The notes below the pieces were generated by a model. It had not been told where the DNA came from. It did not search any database and was given only the letters and a program-made list of their open reading frames with translations. This document shows positions 1-8,145 of a stretch of DNA of 64,000 nucleotides, piece after piece; position 1 is the stretch's first letter; each line of letters begins with the position of its first letter. Origin of the DNA: Novosphingobium resinovorum. Lineage in GTDB: Bacteria > Pseudomonadota > Alphaproteobacteria > Sphingomonadales > Sphingomonadaceae. The DNA is taken from contig NZ_CP017076.1 of the NCBI RefSeq assembly GCF_001742225.1, positions 1,079,001 through 1,143,000 of the forward strand. The letters are read 5' to 3'. The position numbers were made by a program, and so were the translations under genes.

Positions 1-162
1 GATGTCGAGCGGCAGGACGGTGATGCCGTCCAGCGCCTCCAGCGCCGGGGAGGGGACCACGGTGGTCGCCACTACGTCCCACCCTTCGGCGCGGTATCGC
101 TGCGCAAGCGCAAGGCCGAGGCCCTGCGTCGCGCCGACGAGCAGGACCCGGCGCGGGATCAC
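1..162 (-). CDS. SDR-family oxidoreductase, N-terminal fragment (cut by window edge)
   Basis: The first 54 codons of a short-chain dehydrogenase/reductase that runs off the left edge. A GTG start at 162 overlaps the TGA of the upstream hydrolase (GTGA). The beginning shows the Rossmann beta strand and nucleotide-binding turn, VLLVGATQGLGLALAQRY, where the usual TGxxxGIG reads GATQGLG. It is the last visible gene of the operon that starts at 2930. The family reduces or oxidises alcohol/carbonyl groups with NAD(P). The catalytic Tyr and Lys lie outside the window, so activity and substrate cannot be judged. Confidence 0.72.
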   Translation of the reverse strand, partial: MIPRRVLLVGATQGLGLALAQRYRAEGWDVVATTVVPSPALEALDGITVLPLDI

Positions 163-977
163 TGCCAACCCGCTCCGCGCAGGAACTTCGCGACTTCATC
201 GGCCCATGCCTCGGGCTGCTGGTCGACGATATCGACGCCGCCGCCCTCCAGCGCGGCGAAGCCGAAATGAGGGAAGAGTTCGGATGCGCGCTGCGCGTGG
301 TCGAAGATCATGTCGCCGGTGTTCGACAGGATCAGCGTCGGCTGTTTCACTTGCGCCAGCTGCGGTTCCTGATCGTACATATAGGCGGCGTTGTGGCCGT
401 ACCAGAAGGCGCCGCGCCCGATCAGCGCCTGCACCACGTAGTCGCTGAGGCGCGCGTGCGGGATGGTGCCGCTGGCAAGGTTGTTACGAATGTCGAACAG
501 TTCCGCCATGTGCCCGGCATGCTCGCGCGCGTGGTAGCCCAGTTCCCACTGATGCAGGTTGTCGAGGAAGTTCTGGCGGTCCGCGGCGCTGACCAGAAGC
601 GGGCCGTTGACGATCAGCGCGGCGATGCGGTCGGGGAACAGCAGTGCGCCCTCGGTTGCCGCCAGCGCGCCGGTATGGTGGCCGAGCAGGGCCGCGCGCT
701 CGATCCCCAGCGCGCCCAGCACGGCGGGGATGACCTGCGCATAATCGGTGACAGTCGGAGTGTCCGGCGTCGGGTCGGACATGCCGAAGCCGGGCATGTC
801 GATGCCGATCGCGCGATACCCGCGTGCCGCAAGCGGGGCGTAGACGTTGTCGAACTGGCCCGAGGTCATCGGCGCCTGATGGAACATCAGCAGCGCGGGG
901 CCTTCACCCGTCTCCTGGAAATGGACCTGCCCGAACGGACCGTCGGCGTAATGACGGCGGGGCCAATTATGCTGCAT
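159..977 (-). CDS. alpha/beta hydrolase-fold protein with G-H-H-T-G nucleophile elbow (H1)
   Basis: 272 residues with the alpha/beta hydrolase core: oxyanion-region strand ending in FHQAP (residues 32-36), DMPGFGMSD at about 60-68, and the elbow GHHTG at 99-103. At the third elbow position, where the family has Ser, Asp or Cys, there is His101. The C-terminal region expected to carry the catalytic His reads GGGVDIVDQQPE and has no His. The usual acid strand is kept (TGDMIFDH). The ATG at 977 overlaps the stop of the small protein upstream (TGATG); a TTG one codon earlier is possible. One of five such proteins in the window. It may be a non-hydrolytic member, or use His101 or Thr102 in an unknown way; the substrate is unknown. 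Confidence 0.85.
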   Translation of the reverse strand: MQHNWPRRHYADGPFGQVHFQETGEGPALLMFHQAPMTSGQFDNVYAPLAARGYRAIGIDMPGFGMSDPTPDTPTVTDYAQVIPAVLGALGIERAALLGHHTGALAATEGALLFPDRIAALIVNGPLLVSAADRQNFLDNLHQWELGYHAREHAGHMAELFDIRNNLASGTIPHARLSDYVVQALIGRGAFWYGHNAAYMYDQEPQLAQVKQPTLILSNTGDMIFDHAQRASELFPHFGFAALEGGGVDIVDQQPEAWADEVAKFLRGAGWQ

Positions 978-1351
978 CAAATGTCTCCTGTCGCGACCTT
1001 TTCGAGCGTCTCGCGGTAGGTCCGGTCGCTGTACTTGTGTTCGAGTTCGCTGCGCCGCTGGCGCGAGAATTGGAAGAGCCTGCCGTAGAAGTCCTGAAGC
1101 GCCTGCTCGCGCGTCCGCAGCAGGGCATCGTCGGGCTGGAGCGCCTCGATCTCGGCGGCGAGGTCGATCCCGTGGCGGCTCATCACCCGCTCGGCGGTGT
1201 CGAGCCTTTCGCGCACGACGTGCAGTTCCTGCGCGAGCACCAGCACCATCGAGAGCACTTCGTCGACGCCCTCGGTCGCGAAGAACTCGGGACGCTTGCC
1301 GCGCACGGTACGGGCCAGTTCGGGGCGGGGGAGTTCAGGCGTGTCGCTCAT
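977..1351 (-). CDS. small helical protein, module paralogue S1
   Basis: 124 residues, no family recognised. It shares a pattern with the proteins at 10459-10800, 36529-36885 and 59174-59509: a basic KRPxF segment (residues 18-22), then a long amphipathic helix containing VLSMVLVLAQELHVVRERLD and ending in an ER-x-hydrophobic motif, then an acidic linker and a second charged helix rich in Arg. There is no signal peptide, membrane segment or cysteine cluster. The helix spacing suggests a coiled coil or helical hairpin, so a subunit or adaptor role is likely. It overlaps the amidase upstream by ATGA and the hydrolase downstream by TGATG, which implies coupled translation. Unlike the other three copies it has no methyltransferase beside it. 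Confidence 0.8.
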   Translation of the reverse strand: MSDTPELPRPELARTVRGKRPEFFATEGVDEVLSMVLVLAQELHVVRERLDTAERVMSRHGIDLAAEIEALQPDDALLRTREQALQDFYGRLFQFSRQRRSELEHKYSDRTYRETLEKVATGDI

Positions 1352-2043
1352 GCGTTCAATCCGTCCAGCGCTGCCAGCACCTGCGCCAGCGGTTCCACGT
1401 CCGCGTACTTGTAGGCCATGTCGAACAGGTTCACCGCGTGGGCCGTGGGGCTGCGGTCGTAAACGCATTCCTCGGGCACGGTGACGCGGAAGTTGTAGGC
1501 GAAGGCGTCCACCACGCTGCCGCGCACGCAGCCGCTGGTGGTGCAACCTGTGACGACCACGCTGTCGCAGCCCAGGTCGATCAGGTAGCTGGCGAGCGGG
1601 GTGCCGAAGAAGGCGCTAGGGTGCTTCTTGGGCAGCAGCACGTCGCCGGGGAGCGGCGCGACGTCCTCGACGAAGCGATAGCCCTCGGCGCCGATGGTCA
1701 TCAGTTCGGGGACTTTGGCGGCAAGGCGCCCCTGATCGAACGCCTCCTTGGGCGCGACATGGGGGTAGAGCACCGGCAGGGCGAGTGTGCGGAACTTCGC
1801 CAGCAGCGGGGCGATGTGGCGCACCGCCTCCCACCCGGCATCGCCGCAGCTGGTCTTGAATTCCTCGATGGAGTCCCAGAACGGCGCCTCGCGCGTGCCG
1901 ATGGTGCGGTACTGCACGTCGATGATGAGCAGCGCCGGGCGCTTGCCGAGACCGCCCGGGCGACCGAAACCGGCGGCGCGGTAGCGGCGCTCCTCCTCCT
2001 CGGAGACGATTCCGGTCCATGGTCGATCCGGGGGGCTTGTCAT
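1348..2043 (-). CDS. isochorismatase-family amidohydrolase (maleamate/N-carbamoylsarcosine amidase type)
   Basis: 231 residues of the isochorismatase-like fold. The catalytic triad is visible: Asp in LLIIDVQYR, Lys in LLPKKHPS, and Cys in the GCTTSGCVRG loop, which also has the cis-peptide-type TTSG stretch. Family members with this C-terminal pattern (SPTAHAVNLFDM) hydrolyse carbamoyl or half-amide groups, for example N-carbamoylsarcosine amidase and maleamate amidase, releasing ammonia. Cytoplasmic, no signal peptide. The ATG overlaps the stop of the lyase upstream (ATGA). Its place between a C-C lyase and hydrolases suggests removal of an amide from a dicarboxylic half-amide. A second, divergent copy lies at 18798-19418. 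The fold is sure, the substrate is not. Confidence 0.88.
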   Translation of the reverse strand: MTSPPDRPWTGIVSEEEERRYRAAGFGRPGGLGKRPALLIIDVQYRTIGTREAPFWDSIEEFKTSCGDAGWEAVRHIAPLLAKFRTLALPVLYPHVAPKEAFDQGRLAAKVPELMTIGAEGYRFVEDVAPLPGDVLLPKKHPSAFFGTPLASYLIDLGCDSVVVTGCTTSGCVRGSVVDAFAYNFRVTVPEECVYDRSPTAHAVNLFDMAYKYADVEPLAQVLAALDGLNA

Positions 2044-2930
2044 GGCTTCACGTCGCCTTCGTAGTGAAGGCGCATCGCGTCCCACTCTGCGGTGCGCACA
2101 ACTTTCTGGCGCTGGACGAAGTCGGCGAGGCGATCGCCCACGTTCTGCAGCGAACCGTCGTCCCTCAGTGCGCCCAGCACCTGCTGCATCGCCAGCACCG
2201 AAGCCTGCAGCGCGGCATTGGCGTAGAGGACGAGGCCGTAGCCCATCGCCTCGAACTCGCTTGCGGGGAAGGGCGGGGTCTTGCCGCCGTGGACCACGTT
2301 GACGAGGTGCGGCAGGCCGGGATTGCGGCCGGGCGCGTCGCGCAGTTCGGTTTCGGTGGTCAGCGCCTCGACGAAGAGGATGTCGGCGCCCGCCTCAGCA
2401 TAGCGGCTGGCGCGCTCGATGGCGGCTTCGTAGCCTTCCACCGCCTTGGCGTCGGTGCGGGCCATGATCAGCGTGTTCTCGTCGCGCCGGGCGTCCACCG
2501 CCGCCTTGATCTTGCCGATCATCTCGGCGGCGGGGGCCACGTCCTTGCCCTCGAAGTGGCCGCAGCGCTTGGGGAAGACCTGATCCTCGATCTGGATCAC
2601 CGCCGCGCCGGCCGCCTCGAGGCGGCGCACCGCGTGATAGCAGCTGACCGAATTGCCGTATCCGGTGTCGGCATCGACCACCAGCGGCAGGTCCACTACG
2701 GCGGCGATCCGCTCCACCGCCTGCGCCATGTCGGACAGGCCGAGGATGCCGATGTCGGGCAGGCCCAGCTCGGTATTCGCCACGCCCGCGCCGGTGACGT
2801 AAAGCGCCTCGTAGCCAAGATCCTGCGCCACGCGGGCGGCCAGCGGATTGGCGACGCCCGGCAGCAGGACGGCGCGCTTGTCTGCCCCGTTTGGTGAAGA
2901 TAGGCGCAGCTTGAATTCGTGTCTGGTCAT
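2040..2930 (-). CDS. isocitrate lyase/PEP mutase-superfamily C-C lyase
   Basis: 296 residues from ATG 2930 (MTRHEFKL). The superfamily barrel is clear: Mg-binding DADTGYGN, the loop signature KRCGH with the catalytic Cys, RTDAKA and FVEALTTE. The length and the Cys loop fit the 2-methylisocitrate lyase/2,3-dimethylmalate lyase/oxaloacetate hydrolase branch, which cleave or form bonds next to a carboxylate through an enolate. It is the first gene of a five-gene minus operon with 1-4 base overlaps and starts 137 bases from the divergent GTPase at 3068. Together with the downstream amidase it suggests final cleavage of a branched malate-type acid. It is a paralogue of the protein at 40201-41055; the exact acid is unknown. 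Confidence 0.87.
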   Translation of the reverse strand: MTRHEFKLRLSSPNGADKRAVLLPGVANPLAARVAQDLGYEALYVTGAGVANTELGLPDIGILGLSDMAQAVERIAAVVDLPLVVDADTGYGNSVSCYHAVRRLEAAGAAVIQIEDQVFPKRCGHFEGKDVAPAAEMIGKIKAAVDARRDENTLIMARTDAKAVEGYEAAIERASRYAEAGADILFVEALTTETELRDAPGRNPGLPHLVNVVHGGKTPPFPASEFEAMGYGLVLYANAALQASVLAMQQVLGALRDDGSLQNVGDRLADFVQRQKVVRTAEWDAMRLHYEGDVKP

Positions 2931-3067
2931 GAGGCCGGAGACTATCGCTGCCGTGGCCACGCGGGAGGCGGCGCGCGGGCGCTATCCGGCAGGCGGAGTT
3001 TGTTCGGCTGGCGGGTAAAGCGGCGCATCGGGGCTGGCCTGTGCGCGTGCCGGCCTAGTCTGCCCGG

Positions 3068-4048
3068 ATGACGCCAGACGAGCGCATCCCTGTGGAGATA
3101 CTGACCGGCTTCCTCGGCAGCGGCAAGACGACGCTGCTCAACCGGATGCTGTCGGAAGGCGCCTTTCGCGACACCGCCGTGGTGGTGAACGAGCTGGGCG
3201 AGATCGGGCTCGACCACCTTCTCGTCGAAACCGCGCCTGGGCAGGTGGCCTTGCTGGAGGGCGGCTGCCTGTGCTGCGCCGTGGTCGACTCGCTTCCCGA
3301 AACGCTGCTGGATCTCGTGCGCCGCCGCGCTGGCGGAGAACTGCCGAGGTTCGGGCGCATCGTCATCGAGACGACCGGGCTCGCCGATCCCGGTCCGATC
3401 ATGGAAGTGGTCCGCCGCAGCCCGCTGCTGTCGCATTTCCTGTCGCTGGGCGTGGTCGTCACCGCGCTCGACATGCTCGGCGGCCGCACGCAGGTGGAGC
3501 GTCACCCGGAAGCGCTGCGCCAACTGGTGCTGGCCGACCGGCTGGTGCTGACCAAGCTGGACTTGCGCGATCCCCTCGCGCCCGAGGAATGCGTCTGGAT
3601 CGCTGGGGCCAATCCGCTGGCGGACGTGGTCACCGCATCGGACGTCCTCGCTGATCCGGCGCTGCTGCTGGCCCCTTCGCGCGGGGCGCGGCCTGCCGTG
3701 ACGGACGATCACGCGGCGCATAGCCATGGCGTGCGGGCCTGGAGCTTTCCCCTGGGCGAGCCGGTCACCCGCTCCGGCCTCGCGGCTTTCGCGGCGGCGC
3801 TGGATCACCGGCTGGGCGCGGACCTGCTGCGCTGCAAGGGGCTGGCCCGGACGCGCGGCCGCCTGTTGCTGGTGCAGGGCGTCGGCGCGCGGTTCTCGGT
3901 GACCGACGCCCCGCCGTCCGCCGACGGTGCCGCGCCGCACCTCACCGTCATCGTCCAGCGGCGCGAGGCAGGCGAGATCGCCGCGTTGCTTCCGTGGCTC
4001 CACGTACCCGAGGGCACGATGCCCCCATCCAAAGAGGACCTGCAATGA
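3068..4048 (+). CDS. CobW/COG0523-family metallochaperone GTPase
   Basis: 326 residues. Walker A GFLGSGKTT is at residues 14-22, followed by the switch region with NELGEIGLDH and the metal-binding CxCC motif in GGCLCCAVVD. TKLD is the guanine-specificity motif. An internal His-rich patch (DDHAAHSHG) and the CobW C-terminal domain follow. The family uses GTP hydrolysis to hand Zn, Co or Ni to client proteins. The TGA overlaps the ATG of the cyclic amidase (ATGA), so the likely client is that metal-dependent enzyme, as inferred from coupling alone. The start is the first ATG of the frame; the promoter lies in the 137-base gap shared with the divergent lyase operon. Confidence 0.9.
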   Translation: MTPDERIPVEILTGFLGSGKTTLLNRMLSEGAFRDTAVVVNELGEIGLDHLLVETAPGQVALLEGGCLCCAVVDSLPETLLDLVRRRAGGELPRFGRIVIETTGLADPGPIMEVVRRSPLLSHFLSLGVVVTALDMLGGRTQVERHPEALRQLVLADRLVLTKLDLRDPLAPEECVWIAGANPLADVVTASDVLADPALLLAPSRGARPAVTDDHAAHSHGVRAWSFPLGEPVTRSGLAAFAAALDHRLGADLLRCKGLARTRGRLLLVQGVGARFSVTDAPPSADGAAPHLTVIVQRREAGEIAALLPWLHVPEGTMPPSKEDLQ

Positions 4049-5403
4049 GCGGCTTCGACCTCCTGATCGCCAACGGCACCATCGTCGATCCCGTCGGCGG
4101 TATCGCTCAGGGCGACATCGCCATCACCGATGGCCGCATCGCCGCGCGCCTCGCCTCCGGCAGCGGAGTTACGGCGCGCGAAACGATCGATGCCACGGGA
4201 CTGCACGTCTTCCCCGGCCTCATCGACACACATGTCCATTTCGGGTTCGGGGAACCGATTACCGAATACACCACCGAGACGCAGCATGCGGCCATCGGCG
4301 GCTTCACGTCGATCCTTGGCTATTTTCTGTCGAGCGAAGGCTACGGCGACATCTTCGACGCCGAACATGCCCATGCCCGCGAGCGGTCGCACGTCGATTT
4401 CGGCTTCCACTTCTCCGTCGCCAGCGAGCGGCACGTCGAGGAAATGGAGCGCTACGTCGCCGACTACGGCGTCACGTCGTTCAAGTATTTCATGAACTTC
4501 AAGGGCGAGGAAGGCCGCTACCTCGGCCTTGACGGGACCGACGACGGGTACTTCTACGCGCTGCTGGAAAAGGCCGCGAGCCTTGGCGAAGTCACCATCG
4601 TCGTCCACACCGAGAACATCGAACTGGTCAACCGCTTCCGCCGCGCCAGCATCGCCGGGGGCGGCATGACGCTGAAGGACTGGAACCTCTCCAAGCCCGC
4701 GATCACCGAGGCGGAAAGCACCATCCGCGCGCTCTATCTGGCGGAAAAGCTGGGCGCGCGCATCTATATCCCGCACATTTCCACGCGCATGGCGCTGGAC
4801 GAAGTGCGCCGCTGGCGGGGCCGCTACGACCGGGTGACGGTGGAGACCTGCCCGCACTACCTGACGCACGACTGGGATGCGGACATCGGCCCCATCGGCA
4901 AGGCGAACCCGCCGTTTCGCAGCCCGGACGACGTCGCGGCGCTATGGGAAGGGCTGGCCGACGGCGCCATCGACGTCGTCGCTTCGGACCACGTACCCCG
5001 CAAGCGCGCCACCAAGGAGAAGCCGGTCTGGCAGGCATCGCAGGGCTTCCCCGGCACGGCGACGATCCTGCCGGTGCTGCTCGACCAGGGGTATCACAAG
5101 GGGCGCTTGTCGCTGGAGCGGATCGCGCAGTTGCTCACCAGCCGTCCGGCGGAGATATTTTCCATGAAGGGCAAGGGCAGCCTGGCTCCCGGTGCAGATG
5201 GGGACGTGACGCTGGTGGACCTCGAGCAGAGCCGCGTGGTCGATCCTGCGGCGCTGGCTTCGTATTCGGACTATAGCCTTTACGAAGGCTGGACCCTGCG
5301 GGGCTGGCCGGTACGGGCGATCCTGCGCGGGGAGACGATCATGCAGGATGGCCGGGTCACGGGCGCGGGGGGGTATGGGCGTTATCTGGAACGACGGGGG
5401 TGA
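4045..5403 (+). CDS. dihydropyrimidinase/hydantoinase/allantoinase-type cyclic amidohydrolase
   Basis: 452 residues of the amidohydrolase superfamily. Metal ligands are in place: HxH in LIDTHVHFG, the carboxylated Lys in TSFKYFMNF, His in VHTEN, His in YIPHIST and Asp in VASDHVP. Length and order match dihydropyrimidinase, D-hydantoinase and allantoinase, which open five- or six-membered cyclic amides or imides hydrolytically with a bi-metal centre. Cytoplasmic. Its start overlaps the CobW gene, suggesting metal delivery by that protein. With the isochorismatase-type half-amidase at 1348-2043 it would form an imide-to-diacid sequence (imidase, then half-amidase). Family certain; hydantoin, imide and allantoin-like substrates cannot be told apart here. 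Confidence 0.92.
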   Translation: MSGFDLLIANGTIVDPVGGIAQGDIAITDGRIAARLASGSGVTARETIDATGLHVFPGLIDTHVHFGFGEPITEYTTETQHAAIGGFTSILGYFLSSEGYGDIFDAEHAHARERSHVDFGFHFSVASERHVEEMERYVADYGVTSFKYFMNFKGEEGRYLGLDGTDDGYFYALLEKAASLGEVTIVVHTENIELVNRFRRASIAGGGMTLKDWNLSKPAITEAESTIRALYLAEKLGARIYIPHISTRMALDEVRRWRGRYDRVTVETCPHYLTHDWDADIGPIGKANPPFRSPDDVAALWEGLADGAIDVVASDHVPRKRATKEKPVWQASQGFPGTATILPVLLDQGYHKGRLSLERIAQLLTSRPAEIFSMKGKGSLAPGADGDVTLVDLEQSRVVDPAALASYSDYSLYEGWTLRGWPVRAILRGETIMQDGRVTGAGGYGRYLERRG

Positions 5404-5416
5404 GGGCTGGCGTAGG

Positions 5417-5543
5417 GAGGCCCACCCCTGTCCCTCCCGCAAGCGGGAGGGGGATGATAGGGTGGCGCTAGGTTCCCCCTCCCGCTCGCGGGAGGGGCGC
5501 GAGACTTGGCGATTTATCGCCTAGTCGCAGCGGGGTGGGCCTC
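5417..5543. repeat. composite palindromic intergenic element
   Basis: A 127-base element fills the gap between the convergent hydantoinase and Rieske genes. Outer 12-base arms (GAGGCCCACCCC at 5417-5428, its complement at 5532-5543) enclose two strong hairpins, 5432-5451 (CCCTCCCGC arms) and 5475-5496 (CCCCTCCCGC arms). The right arm ends against the Rieske stop codon. It could end transcription from both sides. It is of the general REP type but differs from the TCCTCCC family at 19480, 44528 and 54475. Confidence 0.75.
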
Positions 5544-6749
5544 TCAGGCCTCACCCAACCCCAGTTCTTCCAGTTGATCCGCCCAGTCGCGGTGCCATTT
5601 CTGCACGAGAATCTCGTTCGCCCCGAACACGGCGCTGAACCCCTCCGGCGCGTCCGACAGGTTGCGGTAGGCTTCCTCCGAGACACTGTAGTCCTCCGTC
5701 CGCACGACATCCTCGATGAAGCCGTGGAGCACCTGCCAGTCCTCGTCCGGCTGCGGGCCGTCGGCGTGGCCGGGGCGATAGGTGGCCATGCGCGTCACCG
5801 TGCTGCCGGACGTCTCACCGGGGTAGAGGTGGTAGAATCCGTAGAACATCTCCCCGTTCGGACCCGAGGAGACGTTGAGGTTGATGTTGGGAAAGATGAA
5901 GTAGTTGCCGCCGAAGTTCTCGTCCGGCCACTCCGTCTCCGGCGCGTCGGCGAGCGCATACCAGTCCTTGCGCGGGAAGCCCATGCGGGCGTGGCGGTCG
6001 AACGGGGTCAGCGCCATGACGTTGGAGACGAGGCGCGGCGCTACCGTGGTCGCGTGCAGGGTCGCGAAATGGTAGCTTTCGCAGTAGGTGTCCCAGGCGC
6101 ATTTCCAGTTGGTGCGCGTTTCCAGCCGGCTGCGGCGCATCGGCCGGGCGCGGCCGAGTTCGAGGTGCTCCAGTTCCGCCGCGAAAGGGCCGAGCCATTC
6201 CGCCACGTCGATCAGGCCGCCCTCCGGATCGGCGCGCACGAAGACCATGCCCGCCCATTCGGCCACCGGCAGCTCGACCAGCCCGCGCGCCTCGCGCTCC
6301 ATGCCCGCGAAGCCCTCCGCGCCGGGCAGGCCGATCAGCTTGCCCTTGAGGTCGAAGGTCCAGCCGTGGAAGCGGCAGGTCATGCGCTTGCGGCTGTCGC
6401 ATTCGGTCACGAGGCGCGCGGCGCGGTGCGGGCACATATTGAGGAAAGCGCGTACCTGCCCTTCGCCGTCGCGCAGGATCACGATCTCGGGGCCGAGGGC
6501 ATCGAACAGCAGCTTGTCGCCCGGCTCCGCCACGTCGAGCGAAAGGCAGGCCATGATCGGCAGCTTGCGGAACGCCTCGCGCTCCCGGGCATGGCGGTCA
6601 GGATCGACGTAGGCGTGGGCGTCGATCTCCATGACGGTCTCGGCCAGGTCCGTACGGCCGTCGCGCAGGCGCTCGACGAGGGCGCGGCGCAGGGAATTGT
6701 GGGAGTCCCGCCGGGCTGCAGAGGGGGCGAGAGAGGGATCGGCGGTCAT
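5544..6749 (-). CDS. Rieske non-haem iron aromatic-ring-type oxygenase, alpha subunit
   Basis: 401 residues. The Rieske [2Fe-2S] site is visible as CPHRAARL followed by CRFHGW (CxH...CxxH), and the mononuclear iron site as WDTYCESYHFATLH with the bridging Asp and two His. Such enzymes hydroxylate, O- or N-dealkylate using electrons from a separate ferredoxin/reductase. No reductase gene is in the window, so partners must be elsewhere. It is the last gene of the minus operon starting at 14259, five bases after the transporter stop. An initial oxidation step is the likely role. The N-terminal ~45 residues are rather long and helical before the Rieske domain. Confidence 0.92.
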   Translation of the reverse strand: MTADPSLAPSAARRDSHNSLRRALVERLRDGRTDLAETVMEIDAHAYVDPDRHAREREAFRKLPIMACLSLDVAEPGDKLLFDALGPEIVILRDGEGQVRAFLNMCPHRAARLVTECDSRKRMTCRFHGWTFDLKGKLIGLPGAEGFAGMEREARGLVELPVAEWAGMVFVRADPEGGLIDVAEWLGPFAAELEHLELGRARPMRRSRLETRTNWKCAWDTYCESYHFATLHATTVAPRLVSNVMALTPFDRHARMGFPRKDWYALADAPETEWPDENFGGNYFIFPNINLNVSSGPNGEMFYGFYHLYPGETSGSTVTRMATYRPGHADGPQPDEDWQVLHGFIEDVVRTEDYSVSEEAYRNLSDAPEGFSAVFGANEILVQKWHRDWADQLEELGLGEA

Positions 6750-6753
6750 CGGA

Positions 6754-8145
6754 TCAGTGTCCCCGGTAACGGATGAAGGCGAGGAGGCTCAGCGCCTTGA
6801 GTACGGCCGGATAGACCGCGAAGCAGAGCACCAGCGTAGTGAGGGCGCCGGGCGTCTGCGGCACCGCGCCGCTGCCCTTGGCGCCGACGAAACCGCCGAG
6901 GCTGAGCAGCACGCCGGTGATCGCGGGGCCAAGCGCGAAGGCGACTTTCTCCAGCGCGCTGAACACGCCGGAATAGACGCCCGCTCGTGATGCGCCGGTG
7001 GTCTCGCGGTCGTGCTGGATGGTGTCGGTCAGCATCGACAGCGCCATCAGCAGGTACATCGAGTTGAACAGGCCCCACAGGAACCCGCGCAGCGCCATCA
7101 GCACGATTCCCGGCGCGGGGATGCCGAGGTGGGCGGCGATCCAGCCGTTCTCGGTCGGCCCGGCGGTGATCCACGAAAGGCACAGCAGCGACCAGCCGAG
7201 CACTCCGGTGACGAACAGCGCGCGCTTGGAGAAGCGGCGGCTCAGCCAGACCGTCAGCGGCTGGGCTACCAGCACCGAAGCGGCGGCGAAGACGTTGACG
7301 ATCGCCAGCGCGCCCGCATCGTGCAGGACGTAGAGGAAGAACAGGCCGAAGACGGTATAAGTCATGCCCTGCGCGGTCAGCGCGAAGAAATAGGTGGTGG
7401 CCAGGCTCACGAAGCCGCGGTTGCGCCACAAGGCGAGGATGTCGGCCTTGCCGGTCGCGCCTTCGGGGCGGGGCAGGGTGATGAGGCGGGTGCGGCGCAC
7501 GGTCGCCCAGGTGACGCCCATGCTCACTAGGCAGACGAGGCCGTAGAGCATCCCCATGCGGTTGAAGCCGTGCCAGCCGTCGCCCAGCCACTGCGCCACC
7601 GGCAGCGCATAGCCCGCGCCGATGGCGACGCCGACGGCCAGGAAGACAAGGCGATAGGCGAGGATCGTCGTGCGCTCGCGCGGGCTCTCGCTCATCTCGG
7701 ACGCGACCGAGAGGTAGGGCACCGAGAACAGGCTGTAGGCGGTCGAGGCGAGCGCGAAGGCGAGCGACATGTAGGCTGCGCTGGCCAGCGGGGAAGAGAA
7801 GTCCGGCGCGCTGAACATCAGCACGAAGGCGAGGCCCGAAAGCAGCGCGCCCGCGCCGAGGAAGGGGGCGCGGCCCCAGCTGGTGGCACGCCGGTCCGAC
7901 CAGCCGCCGACGAGGGGGTCGCAGAACACGATCCACGCCTTGGGGATCAGGATCGCGATGCCCGCCATCCACGCCGGGATGCCGAGCACGGTGATCATGT
8001 AGATCGGCAGGATCAGCGCAGGGGTGTCGCGGAAGATCTGCGCCCCCACTGCCCCGCTCCCATAGCCGAGCCGGGTGGCAAGGCTGACGCGCGGGGTGCG
8101 TGCCGGGGGTGAGGTCATGGCGGCGTCGTAGGTCGCTTCGAGCAT
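6754..8145 (-). CDS. GPH-type (MFS_2) cation symporter
   Basis: 463 residues with about twelve hydrophobic segments. The early cytoplasmic loop DPLVGGWSDRRATSWGRAPF matches the glycoside-pentoside-hexuronide:cation symporter group. Inner-membrane uptake of the pathway substrate or an intermediate is the likely role. The ATG at 8145 overlaps the stop of the aldehyde dehydrogenase (TGATG); an internal ATG at about residue 10 is the alternative. It is similar in kind to the carrier at 29729-31129. Substrate not inferable: this group carries sugars but is also common in aromatic and heterocycle clusters of sphingomonads. Confidence 0.87.
   Translation of the reverse strand: MLEATYDAAMTSPPARTPRVSLATRLGYGSGAVGAQIFRDTPALILPIYMITVLGIPAWMAGIAILIPKAWIVFCDPLVGGWSDRRATSWGRAPFLGAGALLSGLAFVLMFSAPDFSSPLASAAYMSLAFALASTAYSLFSVPYLSVASEMSESPRERTTILAYRLVFLAVGVAIGAGYALPVAQWLGDGWHGFNRMGMLYGLVCLVSMGVTWATVRRTRLITLPRPEGATGKADILALWRNRGFVSLATTYFFALTAQGMTYTVFGLFFLYVLHDAGALAIVNVFAAASVLVAQPLTVWLSRRFSKRALFVTGVLGWSLLCLSWITAGPTENGWIAAHLGIPAPGIVLMALRGFLWGLFNSMYLLMALSMLTDTIQHDRETTGASRAGVYSGVFSALEKVAFALGPAITGVLLSLGGFVGAKGSGAVPQTPGALTTLVLCFAVYPAVLKALSLLAFIRYRGH

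Noticed and set aside
2..448. Plus-strand open frame of 148 codons at the left edge
   Set aside because: Overlaps the SDR fragment and H1 on the minus strand, both with recognisable motifs; Arg/Ser-rich composition typical of a shadow.
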